From Symsagittifera roscoffensis (lineage: Eukaryota > Xenacoelomorpha > Acoela > Convolutidae), in NCBI RefSeq assembly GCF_963678635.1, contig NC_087071.1, forward strand, positions 5,657,624 to 5,721,623: 64,000 nt of DNA. The letters run 5' to 3'. Positions 17,725 through 28,430 of this stretch are shown in pieces. The position numbers and the translations under genes are program-made. The first letter of the stretch is position 1. The number at the start of each line of letters is the position of its first letter. A model generated the notes under the pieces. That model was not told where the DNA came from. It did no database searches and saw only the letters and a list, made by a program, of their open reading frames with translations.

Positions 17725-19109
17725 GTTGGGTCGCAATCTATCTAAAAACCCTTAACAACGCCCCCCACTCGGGCACCCTACCAAGGTCACTGCTAGTTGA
17801 TCGAAAAATTGCTAGATTGATCGAAACGATCGGTCTTGTAAAACAGTATGTGTATACTATTTAATTAATACAAAGGTTCGATCCAACTAATTTGGTATCA
17901 AAGTCACTGTCTTTTTCCGTTTTATAGTTTTTGTTCCTATTTGTTTTCCTTTTTTGCTCGTGTTTTTGTCCCCCTAGTTGCCCCCCTTTACTCGGTTAGC
18001 TAAGCCTCGTTCGGAGAGCGTACCAGGAAGTTTTCTTGAGTTTTCTTAAAAAGCTATCACGGTACAACCGGAAGGTTTACACGTTCCCGCTGAACCGTAC
18101 CACCGGTACTCTAGAATGGGCATGTAGCCCGGAGCTGTGTCAAGTGGGTTCGACTCCGTAGTCATGATGTCGTAAAAACACCCAGGAGCGCCATAAAAAC
18201 ACTATGTAACAGTCGCCTACTTTAGTCACATATGAGGCTTAAGAAAAATAGGCCCTATAACCATTGGCTCAAGAGTCAGGGACACTATCTCTTGTGTTTT
18301 TCCGCCTCAAGAACGGTCGGAGCCAATTCGGTTCGCTTGCGACATGAGACTGGAACCCATTACAGCTTAAAGGCCACTACCAAAATACCCCCCCACTCTA
18401 GAAATAAAGACGTCCCCATACTTAGGTCTCGGGATACCCAAAATACATGAACGCCGTTAAAAACCGGGTCGGAACAATCCGCTTAGTTACTTTTTATTGG
18501 ACAGTGGAACTTTGATCCATTTCAGATGGATCAACCTAAAACTCGCCTTATCTCAACATAACCATCATAAAATACACTCGAGAAATTTAAATTGGAACTT
18601 ACATATCGACGCACTTGAATATGAGGAGTAAGTTATAACTGAGCAGCTTGAGAATTAAGTAATATAACTAAATAAGTTTTAAGGCCAATTAGTTTCAATA
18701 ACAGAAGTAAGTTTTTGTCTCTAGAATCAAAGTCTCTGAATGAACCCTTTGGACACTCGAGTTGTCCACTCTTCCATTCAGAGTCCACTCCTTTCCATTC
18801 GAATAATTGTTCTGTCTCAAGTCCGTATTCGATTCTCCTGTTTTCAGGACAAGACAGCTCTACTCTCTTGATATTTCGTATCGAGAAATTGCGAATAGCA
18901 ATTTCCTGCCTTTTTCTTGAGTAGTTTCCCGCAATTGTTAATTCGGGTGTTCTGATTTCTGACTTTTTCATTTTCAGTTGGTTCGAGAAAATTGAGCATG
19001 ACAGGCTCGATTCGAATTTTGCAAAATTAAAATTTCACTCCAAAATTACGTATTTCTCAAGGTCAAACCCCCAGACATGACCGACTGGCACAGGTGGCTG
19101 CATTGTTGC

Positions 19110-19520
19110 TGCGGTATCTTGATGTTCATTAGAAAATTTTTTTACTGAGGGTTGTCGTTTCTGCTGAGTGATACGATGAGTGCTGCTGGTTTACAAAATC
19201 AGCTTTGTGGGGGAGGGGGGAGCTTGCTGTACATTGCTATGAGTGTTCTGCTGTTTTGCAGTTCTCTCAGTGAGTTTTCTCGTAGCAACTGCCTCAAGCC
19301 ATCCAAGATGTTGTCGTGTTCATTTTGTATTGTATTGAATATGTTGATGATATCCTCTACTGTTGCTGTTTAGCTGTCTACAATTTAGGTTGCAGGTTCT
19401 TCCAAATTGGTCAGTAGTTTCTTTATCTCTGTTTTTGAGTAAGTTATGTTATAAATCGAATTGATGTCAGTGATTGGATTTCGTACTCGTCTGATGAAGT
19501 GTTCTAGTTGGGCGATGGTT
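19110..19520 (-). pseudogene. BEL/Pao gag N-terminal remnant, copy 1
   Basis: On the minus strand a broken frame gives a helical, coiled-coil-like stretch (LEHFIRRVRNPITDI, then KLLTNLEEPA, then LDGLRQLLREN) typical of the N-terminus of BEL/Pao gag proteins ahead of the DUF1759 region. It contains in-frame stops. The giant retroelement abuts it at 19,092. Confidence 0.5.
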
Positions 19521-20119
19521 CAATTATATAGGATGATTTTCAAAATTTCTATGTGAACATTCAGGTTTTAATTGTTTCAATTGACACCTTTCAATCATAC
19601 TCAAGATCAATCTATTTGCGCGAGAACTTGCTACACGTTTTGATGATAGTTTTTAAAATTATTGAGCTCTAAGAAAAAACAGTCTCGGAATGGAAATGAG
19701 CAATCATTGTTTGGTAGGCAAGAATGTTAGCGGGTCGGCACGTTTTTGATTTAGGGTTCTATTTGCTATCAAAAGCCAATGAGACCCAGTTGATCTAAAA
19801 CTTGAACTTTTAACAAGCTTGAAAATTTTGCGACTCTGTTTTGGAGATAAAAAGAACGAGTAGATGCTTTCTGAGAAAGAAATCAGTTGCCGCATTTTCA
19901 AACCGCGTCGTAAAATTAGATCCCAACCATTTATAGGGAGCAAAATGAGTGTTATACTGAATACTGTTTCCTTAAAACACTGATTGTTTTGGTTTCTGGG
20001 TCAAAGAAAGCATACCATTTTTGCTGTTTAAAAATCATACAAAAAGAATAAACACTAATAATTACACGGTCAAAGACATGAATATTCCAAGCTCTGGCAA
20101 TTTTTTTCCCAAAGAAATT

Positions 20120-20331
20120 GACTCTAATCAAGATTTCAATGAGTGGCTGGAAAAAAGGCCGAGGGGCATGAGAGATTACGTGCACCTAACTGTACAGCAA
20201 AGAGTGAAGAATCAGTTAAGCCAAAAGTTTTTGCAGCAAATACCAAGGTATCTAGTAAAGTAAAGGAAAGATCCTTGAGTTCATCTTGGGACAAGATAAA
20301 CACTCAAACTGTTCCGTTCTTTTACAAATAG
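20120..20331 (+). pseudogene. BEL/Pao gag fragment, truncated copy
   Basis: About 60 codons matching the 3' end of the longer gag fragment at 23,990-24,490 (FNEW, HERL, then KVKERSLSSSWD and VPFFYK before the stop). The more N-terminal gag part is missing. Confidence 0.6.
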
Positions 20332-20659
20332 GTTGGGTCGTAAGTGGTAAGTAGCCCTTGCCTCTTGATTCAGTTTATTCATACTTCAAGTGCGCTGTCG
20401 AAGCTTTGTTTTTAATTGACTAGTTAAAGTCATGGTACGAGTTGAAATCCTATTGAGCTTTCAAACAAGTCGACACCCATTTGGCCGCGGATAAAGATGC
20501 TTCATTCAACCTTAATTCTGAAATCGTTCACAATGGCGAAGGAGACACTGTCGGGGAAAGCCCTTGCGTACGCTAAATTCATATTATTATGATTATAATT
20601 ATGATTATGATTTTTCTTATATGCTTTGGAATAAAAGTGATGTCAGTCTACCAAACAAA

Positions 20660-21175
20660 TATTACTAGTCACTCGCCCAATTTAAAATATTGGAGAGAAG
20701 GTTTAGTAAATACTCTGAGCTTCGCGAAAGATACGCAAATACAATTAGAGAGGACATTAGGAAAGGCTCATGATTATCCGCATGATCCACGTAAGCGTTC
20801 CGATCGCGAGTTGTATCTTCCGCACCATCCCGTCGTAAATCCAAACAAGCCGGGTGATGTGCGCCGAGTCCTTCTAAAATTGACGGCAAAATCTTGAATA
20901 AGTCTTTATTGGTGGGTCCAGAACTACTTCAAAATTCTTTTTATTTTTACTTTTGCGGTTCCGTCAACACAAGTAAGCCGTCTGCGCAGGCATAGAGTGT
21001 ATGGTTCTCCGGGTAGGAGTCCTCGCACGCTATCAAAATTTGCTCCGTTTTTTGTGGCTGGAGGATACCACTTCCGATGGGGTAGTTCATCAGTACACTC
21101 GCCATGTAATCGGCGCACGGGATTCAGTAAAGGAGAGAAGGTTCAGAAAAGACCCTGAACTGCGCGAAAGATAGA
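20660..21175 (+). pseudogene. BEL/Pao reverse transcriptase fragment, isolated repeat unit
   Basis: One full copy (period about 439 bp, starts at 20,693 and 21,132) of the RT segment that forms the arrays further right. Frames give RYANTIREDIRKG, then in another frame HDPRKRSDRELYLPHHP and HQYTRHVIGARDS. It carries the same frameshift and the same TAA as the array units. The sequence from 20,589 is an AT-rich simple stretch. Confidence 0.7.
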
Positions 21176-22850
21176 CGAACTGCGCGAGAGATAACCTGAA
21201 CACGTTCCAGCGGGCCTAATTTTTGCAGTTGCAAAAATGGGGCCGCTTCCTAATTTGAAGAACCAGACGCCGGTGATCCTTAAACTTTGCCCAGCTGATG
21301 TAGGTTTTGACTGTTTAGGGATGTGTCGGCTAAAATGATGTGGTTTCCTCTTGTTGATGCTCGTTATTTTAGTAATGGTTTAATTTTGTTATTTTGTTTA
21401 GTATGTTTCTGTTGCTGATGCTTTTTCTACTAACAAGCGGTAGCTTTTGACTGTCTAGGTGCTTGCATGATTTGGTTCTGACGGGTACTGCAATGAGGGC
21501 GCTGTTGTTGGTCGTCGTGCATTGTTGATTGATGAAGTTAGTTGCATTTGGGGCATGTGTGTTTCGATGGACAACCTTTCATTTAATGTTCTTTTTCGTG
21601 GCAAATGCAGCATGCTGGGTGGTAGTTCTGCCCTTAAAAAAGAAAATGGGGGCGGGTATAGGCATTCAAACTTCTTGATATGGATTGTAAACCTGGTTGT
21701 TTGCTCCATTACAGCTGCTGCTGGCGTTGCATTTTGTTGATGACAAATTGATTGTATAGTTAAAGGATGTTGCTGATGAAGGTCGAGATTTCCATTAACG
21801 AAACCTTGAATAGATGACTAGATGGCTGCTTGAAGTTCTGGAGTCGGTTAAAAAGGTCGTTGATAACGGTAGATGGTCTTCTACATCGTTTTCGTTGTTT
21901 CTGAAGGTTGGTGTTGTCCAGTTCGTCGTTGCAAGCAAAACCACAGATGAATTTGATGGCCTTCCTTGTTGTCACCATCTGAAGATGAGGAATCTTTTCG
22001 GCGACTAATATTGTCTGGTTATGAAATGCTGCTTGAAACAAACCAAACCACTTGTTCCATTTCAGTATGTTTCTATCCAATGGTTCAATCGTGAATCATT
22101 ATAGTCATGACTTCTGGCTGTTGGATTTTTTTAACGTCATGTTGTGGTTCGATGAGTTGAAAATGGCATGGTTCTTTGTGTTGAATTCGGAGTGGTTGTC
22201 AAAGGACGGCGGCTGTGGCCGGCAATTGTCGTTGAGGATTCGTTGCGGGTTTAAAGGATATGTTGCTGATTTGTTGGGAAAGGTGATCCTAGATTTGAAA
22301 AATCTGTCCAATGATGTACCTGATATCACTATGGGAGAGCTGCGATTTGTAGTTTGTTTTTGTTGTTGGAAGTAGATGACCAACTGGTGGCTGCATTGTT
22401 GCTGCGGTATCTTGATGTCCTTTAGCAATTTTTTTACTGAGGGTTGTCGTTTCTCCTGAGTGATACGATGAGTGCTGCTGGTTTGCAAAATCAGCTTTGT
22501 GGGGGAGGGGGGAGCTTGCTGTACATTGCTATGAGTGTTCTGCTGTTTTGGAGTTTTCTCAAAATTTTTAACACTCTGCTATGAGTGTTCTGCTGTTTTG
22601 ATTTTTCTCGTAGCAACTGCCTCAAGCCATCCATGAAGTTGTCGTGTTCATTTTTTATTTGATTGAATCGGTTGATGAGATCCTGTACTGTTGCTGTTCA
22701 GCTGTCTACAATTTAGGTTGCAGGTTCTTCCAAATTGGTCAGTTTTTCGTTATCTCTGTCTTTGAGTAAGCTATGTTGTAAATCGAACTGATGTCAGTGA
22801 TTGGATATCGTACTCGTCTGATGAAGTGTTCTAGTTTGGCGATGGTTCAA
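21176..22850 (-). pseudogene. BEL/Pao gag remnant in inverted orientation, longest copy (block S1 plus A)
   Basis: Read on the minus strand from 22,850 downwards, broken frames give the gag N-terminal helix, a linker, then PLDRNILKWNKWFGLFQAA and IKFICGFACND at 22,080-21,760. The latter has the pattern of the DUF1759 capsid-like domain of BEL/Pao gag. A His/Cys-poor stretch that may be the decayed zinc-knuckle region follows at 21,709-21,455. The order is that of one gag gene. Frameshifts and stops throughout make it a pseudogene. Shorter copies of its downstream half recur at 27,625 and 32,045. Confidence 0.5.
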
Positions 22851-23425
22851 TTATATAGGATGATTTTCAAAATTTCTATGTGAACGTTCAGGTTTTAATT
22901 GGTTCAATTGACACCTTTCAATCATACTCAAGATCAAAAAAATTGAGCTCTACGAAAGAACAGTCTTGGAGTGGAAATGAGCATTCATTAATTCGTAGGC
23001 AAAAATGTTAGCGGGTCGGCACGTTTTTGGTTGTCGGTTTTATTTGCTATCAAAAGCCAATGAGATCCAGTTGATCTCAAACTTGAACTTTTGACAAGCT
23101 TGAAAATTTTGCAACTCTATTTTGGAGATAAAAAGAACGAGTAGAAGCTTTCTGAGAAAGAAATCAGTTGCTGCCTTTTCAAATCGCGTCGTAAAATTAG
23201 ATCTTAACCAATTATAGGGAGCAAAAAAAAGTGTTTTACTGAATACTGCATCTATTAAAACATGATTGTTTTGGTTTCTGGGTCAAAAAAAGCACACATT
23301 GTTTGCTGTTTAAAAATAATACAAAAAGAATAAACACTAATAATTACACGATCAGAGACATGACTATTCCATGCTCCGGCAATTTTTTTTATTTTTCCCA
23401 AAATAATTGACTCTAATCAATAGTC
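22386..23425. repeat. Repeat block A, copy 2
   Basis: Homologous to 19,093-20,130 along its whole length, including the GTGGGGGAGG-rich segment and the TGTTCTGCTGTTTTG motif. Copy 2 has an extra duplication of ctatgagtgttctgctgttttg near 22,575. It overlaps the gag remnant at its left end. Confidence 0.8.
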
Positions 23426-23989
23426 ATCGAGAACTGATGCTATTGTTTTTAGTTTTGAATTTCGCATTGTGTACTTAAGATTGTGCATAGTTTTCATTTT
23501 TATCGAATTTTTCAAACATTTAGTTTTGATTGAACAATCTAAAGAAAGCAATTGAAAGTGAAAATTTTTCAAACGGGGCTCTTTTTTTCCGACTGCATCT
23601 CATTCGTTTTATAAGCTTGAAGTATCACTCGGCAATAATTGACAATTATGTACGTTGAAACCTTCATGGCTATTCAAAATGGCTCAATTAAAATAAAGTT
23701 CAACAATCAATTCAAATGATAGTATTCATCGATTGGTTGTTTTTGACGGTCTGAAACTACGCAAATAAATACTTTTAGAAGGTAAAAAAATAAAGATTAT
23801 GCATTGAAAAATGCGTCATCTGTCAAAAACTTGATAGCAGCGTTATAAATAATCTCTGGAAATTGCTTTTCCTTCATTTTTAAGATTCATATTTTTTCTA
23901 AGTTTCTGACCTTTTGCGTTTATTGGACTGAGCTCTGCAGGGTTTCCGTGGTTAGCTTTGAATAAACGGATTCTAGTTATAGTTTTGTT
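23426..23989. other. AT-rich stretch without a recognised feature
   Basis: I see no ORF, repeat or RNA gene here. It precedes the plus-strand gag fragment and may be a decayed non-coding part of the same element. Confidence 0.4.
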
Positions 23990-24490
23990 ATGTACAAAGA
24001 TGCACTGGTCACCTTGCAACGGAAGTTTTGGCAACCACACGCTATTGTTGGCGCAAGTCTTGATAAGTTGAGTACTTTTCCCCCACTTAAGATGCACAAC
24101 TCGGAAAATTTCATTAGTTTCTCCTTTGTCATATCTGGCATCGTAGCAGTTTTCAAATCAGTTTCATTCTACGATGATCTAAGGAGTATTAACCTGTTAA
24201 ACCAAGCTGTTAGTCAACTTCCGCCTAACTTCGAGGAAGCTTGGTCCATGTATACTGTTAGGCATAACTGGCAGTGCCCAACACTCTTAGATTTCAATGA
24301 GTGGCCGAAAAAAAAATCCGAGGGGCATGAGAGATTAGGTGCACTTAACTCCCCAGCAAAAAGTGAGGAATCAGTTAAGCCAAAAGTTTTTGTAGCAAAT
24401 ACCAAGGTATCTAGTAAAGTAAAGGAAAGATCCTTGAGTTCATCTTGGGACATGATAAACACTCACTCTGTTCCGTTCTTTTACAAATAG
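23990..24490 (+). pseudogene. BEL/Pao gag fragment (DUF1759-like), 166 codons
   Basis: An open frame gives the typical middle of BEL/Pao gag: ALVTLQRKFWQPHAIVGASL, then KLSTFPPLKMHNSENFISFS, LLNQAVSQLPPN, EEAWSMYTVRHNW and LDFNEW. The fragment ends VPFFYK and a stop, before any zinc knuckle. It is the longest uninterrupted BEL/Pao frame in this block. The start is not a true gene start; upstream gag is missing. A shortened copy lies at 20,120-20,331. Confidence 0.7.
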
Positions 24491-24685
24491 GTTGGGTCGT
24501 AAGTGGTAAGTAGCCCTTGCCTGTTGAGTCCGTATTTTCATACTTCAAGTGCGCTGTCGAAGCTTCCTTTTTAACTGACTAGTTAAAGTCCTGGTACGAG
24601 TTGAAATCCTATTGAGCTTTCAAACTAGTCGACACCCATTTGGCCGCGGATAAAGATGCGTCATCCAACCTTAATTCTGAAATCG

Positions 24686-27624
24686 TTCCCACTTCAAAAT
24701 TCACTTTTTTTTTGCGGTTCCGTAAACACCAGTGGGCCGTCTGCGCAGACATAGTGTATGGTTCTCCGGGTAGGAGTTCTCGCACGCTATCAAAATTTGC
24801 TCCGTTTTTGTGGCTGGAGGATACCACTTCCGATATAGTAGTTCATCAGTACACTCGCCATGTAGACGGCTCACGGTATTCAGTAAAGGAGAGAAGGTTC
24901 AGTAAAGACCCTGAGCTGCGCGAAAGATACGCAAATACAACTAGAGAGGACATTAGGAAAGGCTCATGATTATCAGCATGATCCACGTAAGCGTTCCGAT
25001 CGCGAGTTGTATCTTCCGCACCATCCCGTCGTAAACCCAAACAAGCCGGTTAATGTGCGCCGAGTCCCTTATGGGACTTCTAAAATTCACGGCACAATCT
25101 TAAATAAGTCTTTATTGGTGGGTCCAGACCTACTTCAAAATTCATTTTTTTTCTTTTTTACGGTTCCGTCAACACAAGTAAGCCGTCTGCGCAGACATAG
25201 ACTGTTTTGTTCTTCAGGTAGGAGTCCTCGCACGCTATCAAAATTTGCTCCATTTTTGTGGCCGGAGGATACCAATTCCGATGTGGTAGTTCATCAGTAC
25301 ACTCGCCATGTAATCGGCTCATGGTATTCAGTAAAGGAGAGAAGATTCAGTAAAGACCCTGAACTGCGCGAAAGATACGCAAATACAACTAGAGAGGACA
25401 TTAGGAAAGGCTCATGATTATCACCAAGATCCACGTAAGCGTTCCGATCGCGAGTTGTATCTTCCGCACCATCCCGTCGTAAAACCAAACAAGCCGGTTA
25501 ATGTGCGCCGAGTCCCTTATGGACTTCTAAAATTCACGGCACAATCTTAAATAAGTCTTTATTGGTGGGTCCAGACCTACTTCAAAATTCATTTTTTTTC
25601 ACTTTTGCGGTTCCGTCAACACAAGTAAGCCGTCTGCGCAGACCTAGAATGTATGGTTCTCCGGGTAGGAGTCCTCGCACGCTATCAAGTTTTGCTTCGT
25701 TTTTTGTGACTGGAGGATACCACTTCCGATGTGGTAGTTCATCAGTACACTCGCCATATAATTGGCTCATGGGATTCAGTAAAGGAGAGAAGGTTCAGTA
25801 AAGACCCTGAACTGCGCGATAGATATGCAAATACAACTAGAGAGGACATTAGGAAAGGCTCATGATTATCAGCATGATCCACGTAAGCGTTCCGATCGCG
25901 AGTTGTATCTTCCGCACCATCCCGTCGTAAACCCAAACAAGCCGGTTAATGTGCGCCGAGTCCCTTATGGGACTTCTAAAATTCACGGCACAATCTTAAA
26001 TAAGTCTTTATTGGTGGGTCCAGACCTACTTCAAAATTCATTTTTTTTTCACTTTTGCGGTTCCGTCAACACAAGTAAGCCGTCTGCGCAGACCTAGAGT
26101 GTATGGCTCTCCGGATAGGAGTCCTCGCACACTATCAAAATTTGCTCAGTTTTTTGTGGCTGGAGGATACCACTTCCGATGTGGTAGTTCATCAGTACAC
26201 TCGCCATGTAATCGGCTCACGGTATTCAGTAAAGAAGAGAAGTTCAGTAAAGACCCTGAACTGCGCGAAAGATACGCAAATCCAATTAGAGAGGGCATTA
26301 GGAAAGGCTCATGATTATCCGCATAATCCACGTAAGCGTTCCGATCGCGAGTTGTGTCTTCCGCACCATCCAGTCGTCAATCCTAACAAGCCGGGTAATG
26401 TGCGCCCGAGTCCCTTATGGGACTTTTAAAATTCACGGCACAATCTTAAATAAGTCTTTATTGGTGGGTCCAGACCTACTTCAAAATTCATTTTTTTTTT
26501 CACTTTTGCGGTTCCGTCAACACAAGTAAGCCGTCTGCGCAGACATAGACTGTTTTGTTCTTCAGGTAGGAGTCCTCGCACGCTATCAAAATTTGCTCCG
26601 TTTTTGTGGCTGGAGGATACCACTTCCGATGTGGTAGTTCATCAGTACACTCGCCATGTAATCGGCTCACGGTATTCAGTAAATAAGAGAAGGTTCAGTA
26701 AAGACCCTGAACTGCGCGAAAGATACGCAAATACAACTAGAGAGGACATTAGGAAAGGCTCATGATTATCAGCATGATCCACGTAAGCGTTCCGATCGCG
26801 AGTTTATCTTCCGCACCATCCAGTCGTAAACCCAAACAAGCCGGTTAATGTGCGCCGAGTCCCTTATGGGACTTTTAAAATTCACGACACAATCTTAAAT
26901 AAGTCTTTATTGGTGGGTCCAGACCTACTTAAAAATTCATTTTTTTTTCACTTTTGCGGTTCCGTCAACACAAGTAAGCCGTCTGCGCAGACAAAGACTG
27001 TTTTGTTCTTCAGGTAGGAGTCCTCGCACGCTATCAAAATTTGCTCCGTTTTTGTGGCTGGAGGATACCACTTCCGATGTGGTAGTTCATCAGTACACTC
27101 GCCATGTAATCGGCTCACGGTATTCAGTAAAGAAGAGAAGTTCAGTAAAGACACTGAACTGCGTGAAAGATACGCAACTACAATTAGAGAGGGCATTAGG
27201 AAAGGCTCATGATTATCCGCATGATCCACGAAAGCGTTCCGATCGTGAGTTGTATCTTCCGCACCATCCAGTCGTCAATCCTAACAAGCCGGGTAATGTG
27301 CGCCGAGTCCCTTATGGGACTTTTAAAATTCATGGCACAATCTTAAATAAGTCTTTATTGGTGGGTCCAGACCTACTTCAAAATTCATTTTTTTTTCATT
27401 TTTGCGGTTCTGTCAACACAAGTAAGCCGTCTGCGCAGACATAGAGTGTATGGTTCTCCGGGTAGGAGTCCTCGCACGCTATCAAAATTTTCTCCGTTTT
27501 TTGTGGCTGAAGGCTACCACATCTGATGTGGTAGTTCATCAGCACACTCGCCATGTAATCGGCGCACGGGATTCAGTAAAGGAGAGAAGGTTCAGTAAAG
27601 ACCCCGAACTGCGCAAAAGATACA
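24686..27624 (+). repeat. RT-derived satellite array 1, about six 449-bp units plus partials
   Basis: Units start (gttcagtaaagaccctgaac motif) near 24,888, 25,336, 25,787, 26,237, 26,686, 27,134 and 27,584, a mean period of about 449 bp. Each unit is an internal piece of a BEL/Pao reverse transcriptase in plus orientation. Frame 1 gives PELRERYANT and REDIRKG. A second frame gives HDPRKRSDRELYLPHHPVVN, NKSLLVGPDLLQNSF and RFRQHK. A third stretch gives RYQNLLRFLWLEDTTSDVVV and HQYTRHVIG. A frameshift after RKG is shared by all units. A TAA follows RQHK in all units except the first partial one (near 24,725), which has TGG. None encodes a functional protein. Confidence 0.9.
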
Positions 27625-28430
27625 CGAACTGCGCGAAAGATAACTGAACACGTTCCAGCGGGCCTAATTTTTGCAGTTGCAAAAAATGGGGCTGCTTCCT
27701 AATTTGAAAAACCAGACGCCGGTGATCCTTAAACTTTGCCCAGCTGATGTAGGTTTCGACTGTTTCAGCAATATGTCGGCTAAAATAATGTGGTGATCCC
27801 GCGGGTTTCCTCTTGTTGATGCTCGTTGTCTTAGTAATGGTTTAATACTGTTTTTTTGTTTAGTGTGTTTCTGTTGCTGATGCTGTTTCTACTAACAAGC
27901 GGTAGCTTTTGACTGTCTAGGTGCTTGCATGATTTTGTTCTGACGGGCACTGAAATGAGGGTGCTGTTGTTGGTCGTCGTGCATTGTTGATTGATGAAGC
28001 TAGTTGCAGTTGGGGCATGTGTGTTTCCATGGACAACCTTTCATTTAAGGTTCTTCTTTGTGGCAAATGCAGCATGCTGGGTGGTAGTTCTGCCCGTAAA
28101 AAATGAAAATGGGGGGCGTGTATTGGCATTCCAAGTTCTTGATATGGATTGTAAAGTCTGGTTGTTTGCGTTTGCGTCCTTTACAGCTGCTGCTGGCGTT
28201 GCGTTTTGTTGATGACAAATTGATTGTATATTTAAAAGTTTAAGTAGTCTTTCAAACCGAATTTTCAGAAAACTTCAAGTATGTTGCTGATTAAGGTCGA
28301 AATTTCCATTAACGAAACATTGAATAGATGAATAGATGGCTGCGTGAAGTTCTGGAGTCGGTTAAAAAGGTCGTTGATGATGGTAGCTGGTCTTCCATAT
28401 CGTTGTTGTTGTTTCTGAAGGTTGGTGTTC
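27625..28430 (-). repeat. Block S2: inverted gag-remnant spacer inside the RT array
   Basis: Homologous to 21,176-22,000 and to 32,045-32,870. It starts at cctgaacacgttccagcggg-like sequence and stops abruptly after gaaggttggtgtt, where RT array 2 begins. The minus strand holds the decayed downstream half of BEL/Pao gag. Confidence 0.75.

Larger units (their letters stand above)
1..19092 (-). mobile_element. Giant Ty3/gypsy-class LTR retroelement (left part outside window)
   Basis: Four long minus-strand reading frames follow one another with little space: gag-protease-RT, RNase H-integrase-macro-like, SGNH ORF2 and ORF3. The RT, RNase H and integrase order, the HHCC finger and the GPF module after integrase are those of Ty3/gypsy elements. 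The right end is placed at 19,092: read on the minus strand the element would begin TGTGCC, and from 19,093 rightwards the sequence matches a second genomic copy that starts at 22,386. The left LTR lies beyond position 1, so LTR identity, target-site duplication and true length cannot be checked; the element is over 19 kb. ORFs are long and almost intact, so the insertion is probably young. Its base composition is visibly more GC-rich than the flanking DNA. Confidence 0.8.
15744..19092 (-). other. Leader and probable 5' LTR of the giant retroelement
   Basis: About 3.35 kb lie upstream of gag without a convincing gene. Reading away from gag, the region holds an inverted telomere-like repeat (15,877-15,937), the 14-bp minisatellite, a poly-A run (about 16,977-16,995), a 69-bp direct duplication (17,608 and 17,677) and a GC-moderate stretch to the element edge at 19,092. 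The LTR/leader boundary cannot be fixed without the other LTR. A 112-codon minus frame at 18,633-18,971 lies inside the probable LTR and has no recognisable features. Confidence 0.5.
19093..20640. repeat. Repeat block A, copy 1 (BEL/Pao-derived)
   Basis: From 19,093 the sequence is about 90 percent like that from 22,386 by eye, up to about 20,130. From about 20,120 it matches 24,290-24,690, so copy 1 lacks the roughly 870 bp found at 23,425-24,290. Between 20,540 and 20,640 there is only AT-rich DNA. The block marks the host side of the giant retroelement insertion. Confidence 0.75.

Noticed and set aside
18147-18157. tRNA gene or primer-binding site in the leader (ggttcgactcc B-box match)
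   Set aside because: The flanks do not form a T stem or acceptor stem. A nearby ggagcgcca (18,184-18,192) could be the complement of a primer-binding site, but the LTR end cannot be confirmed without the second LTR.
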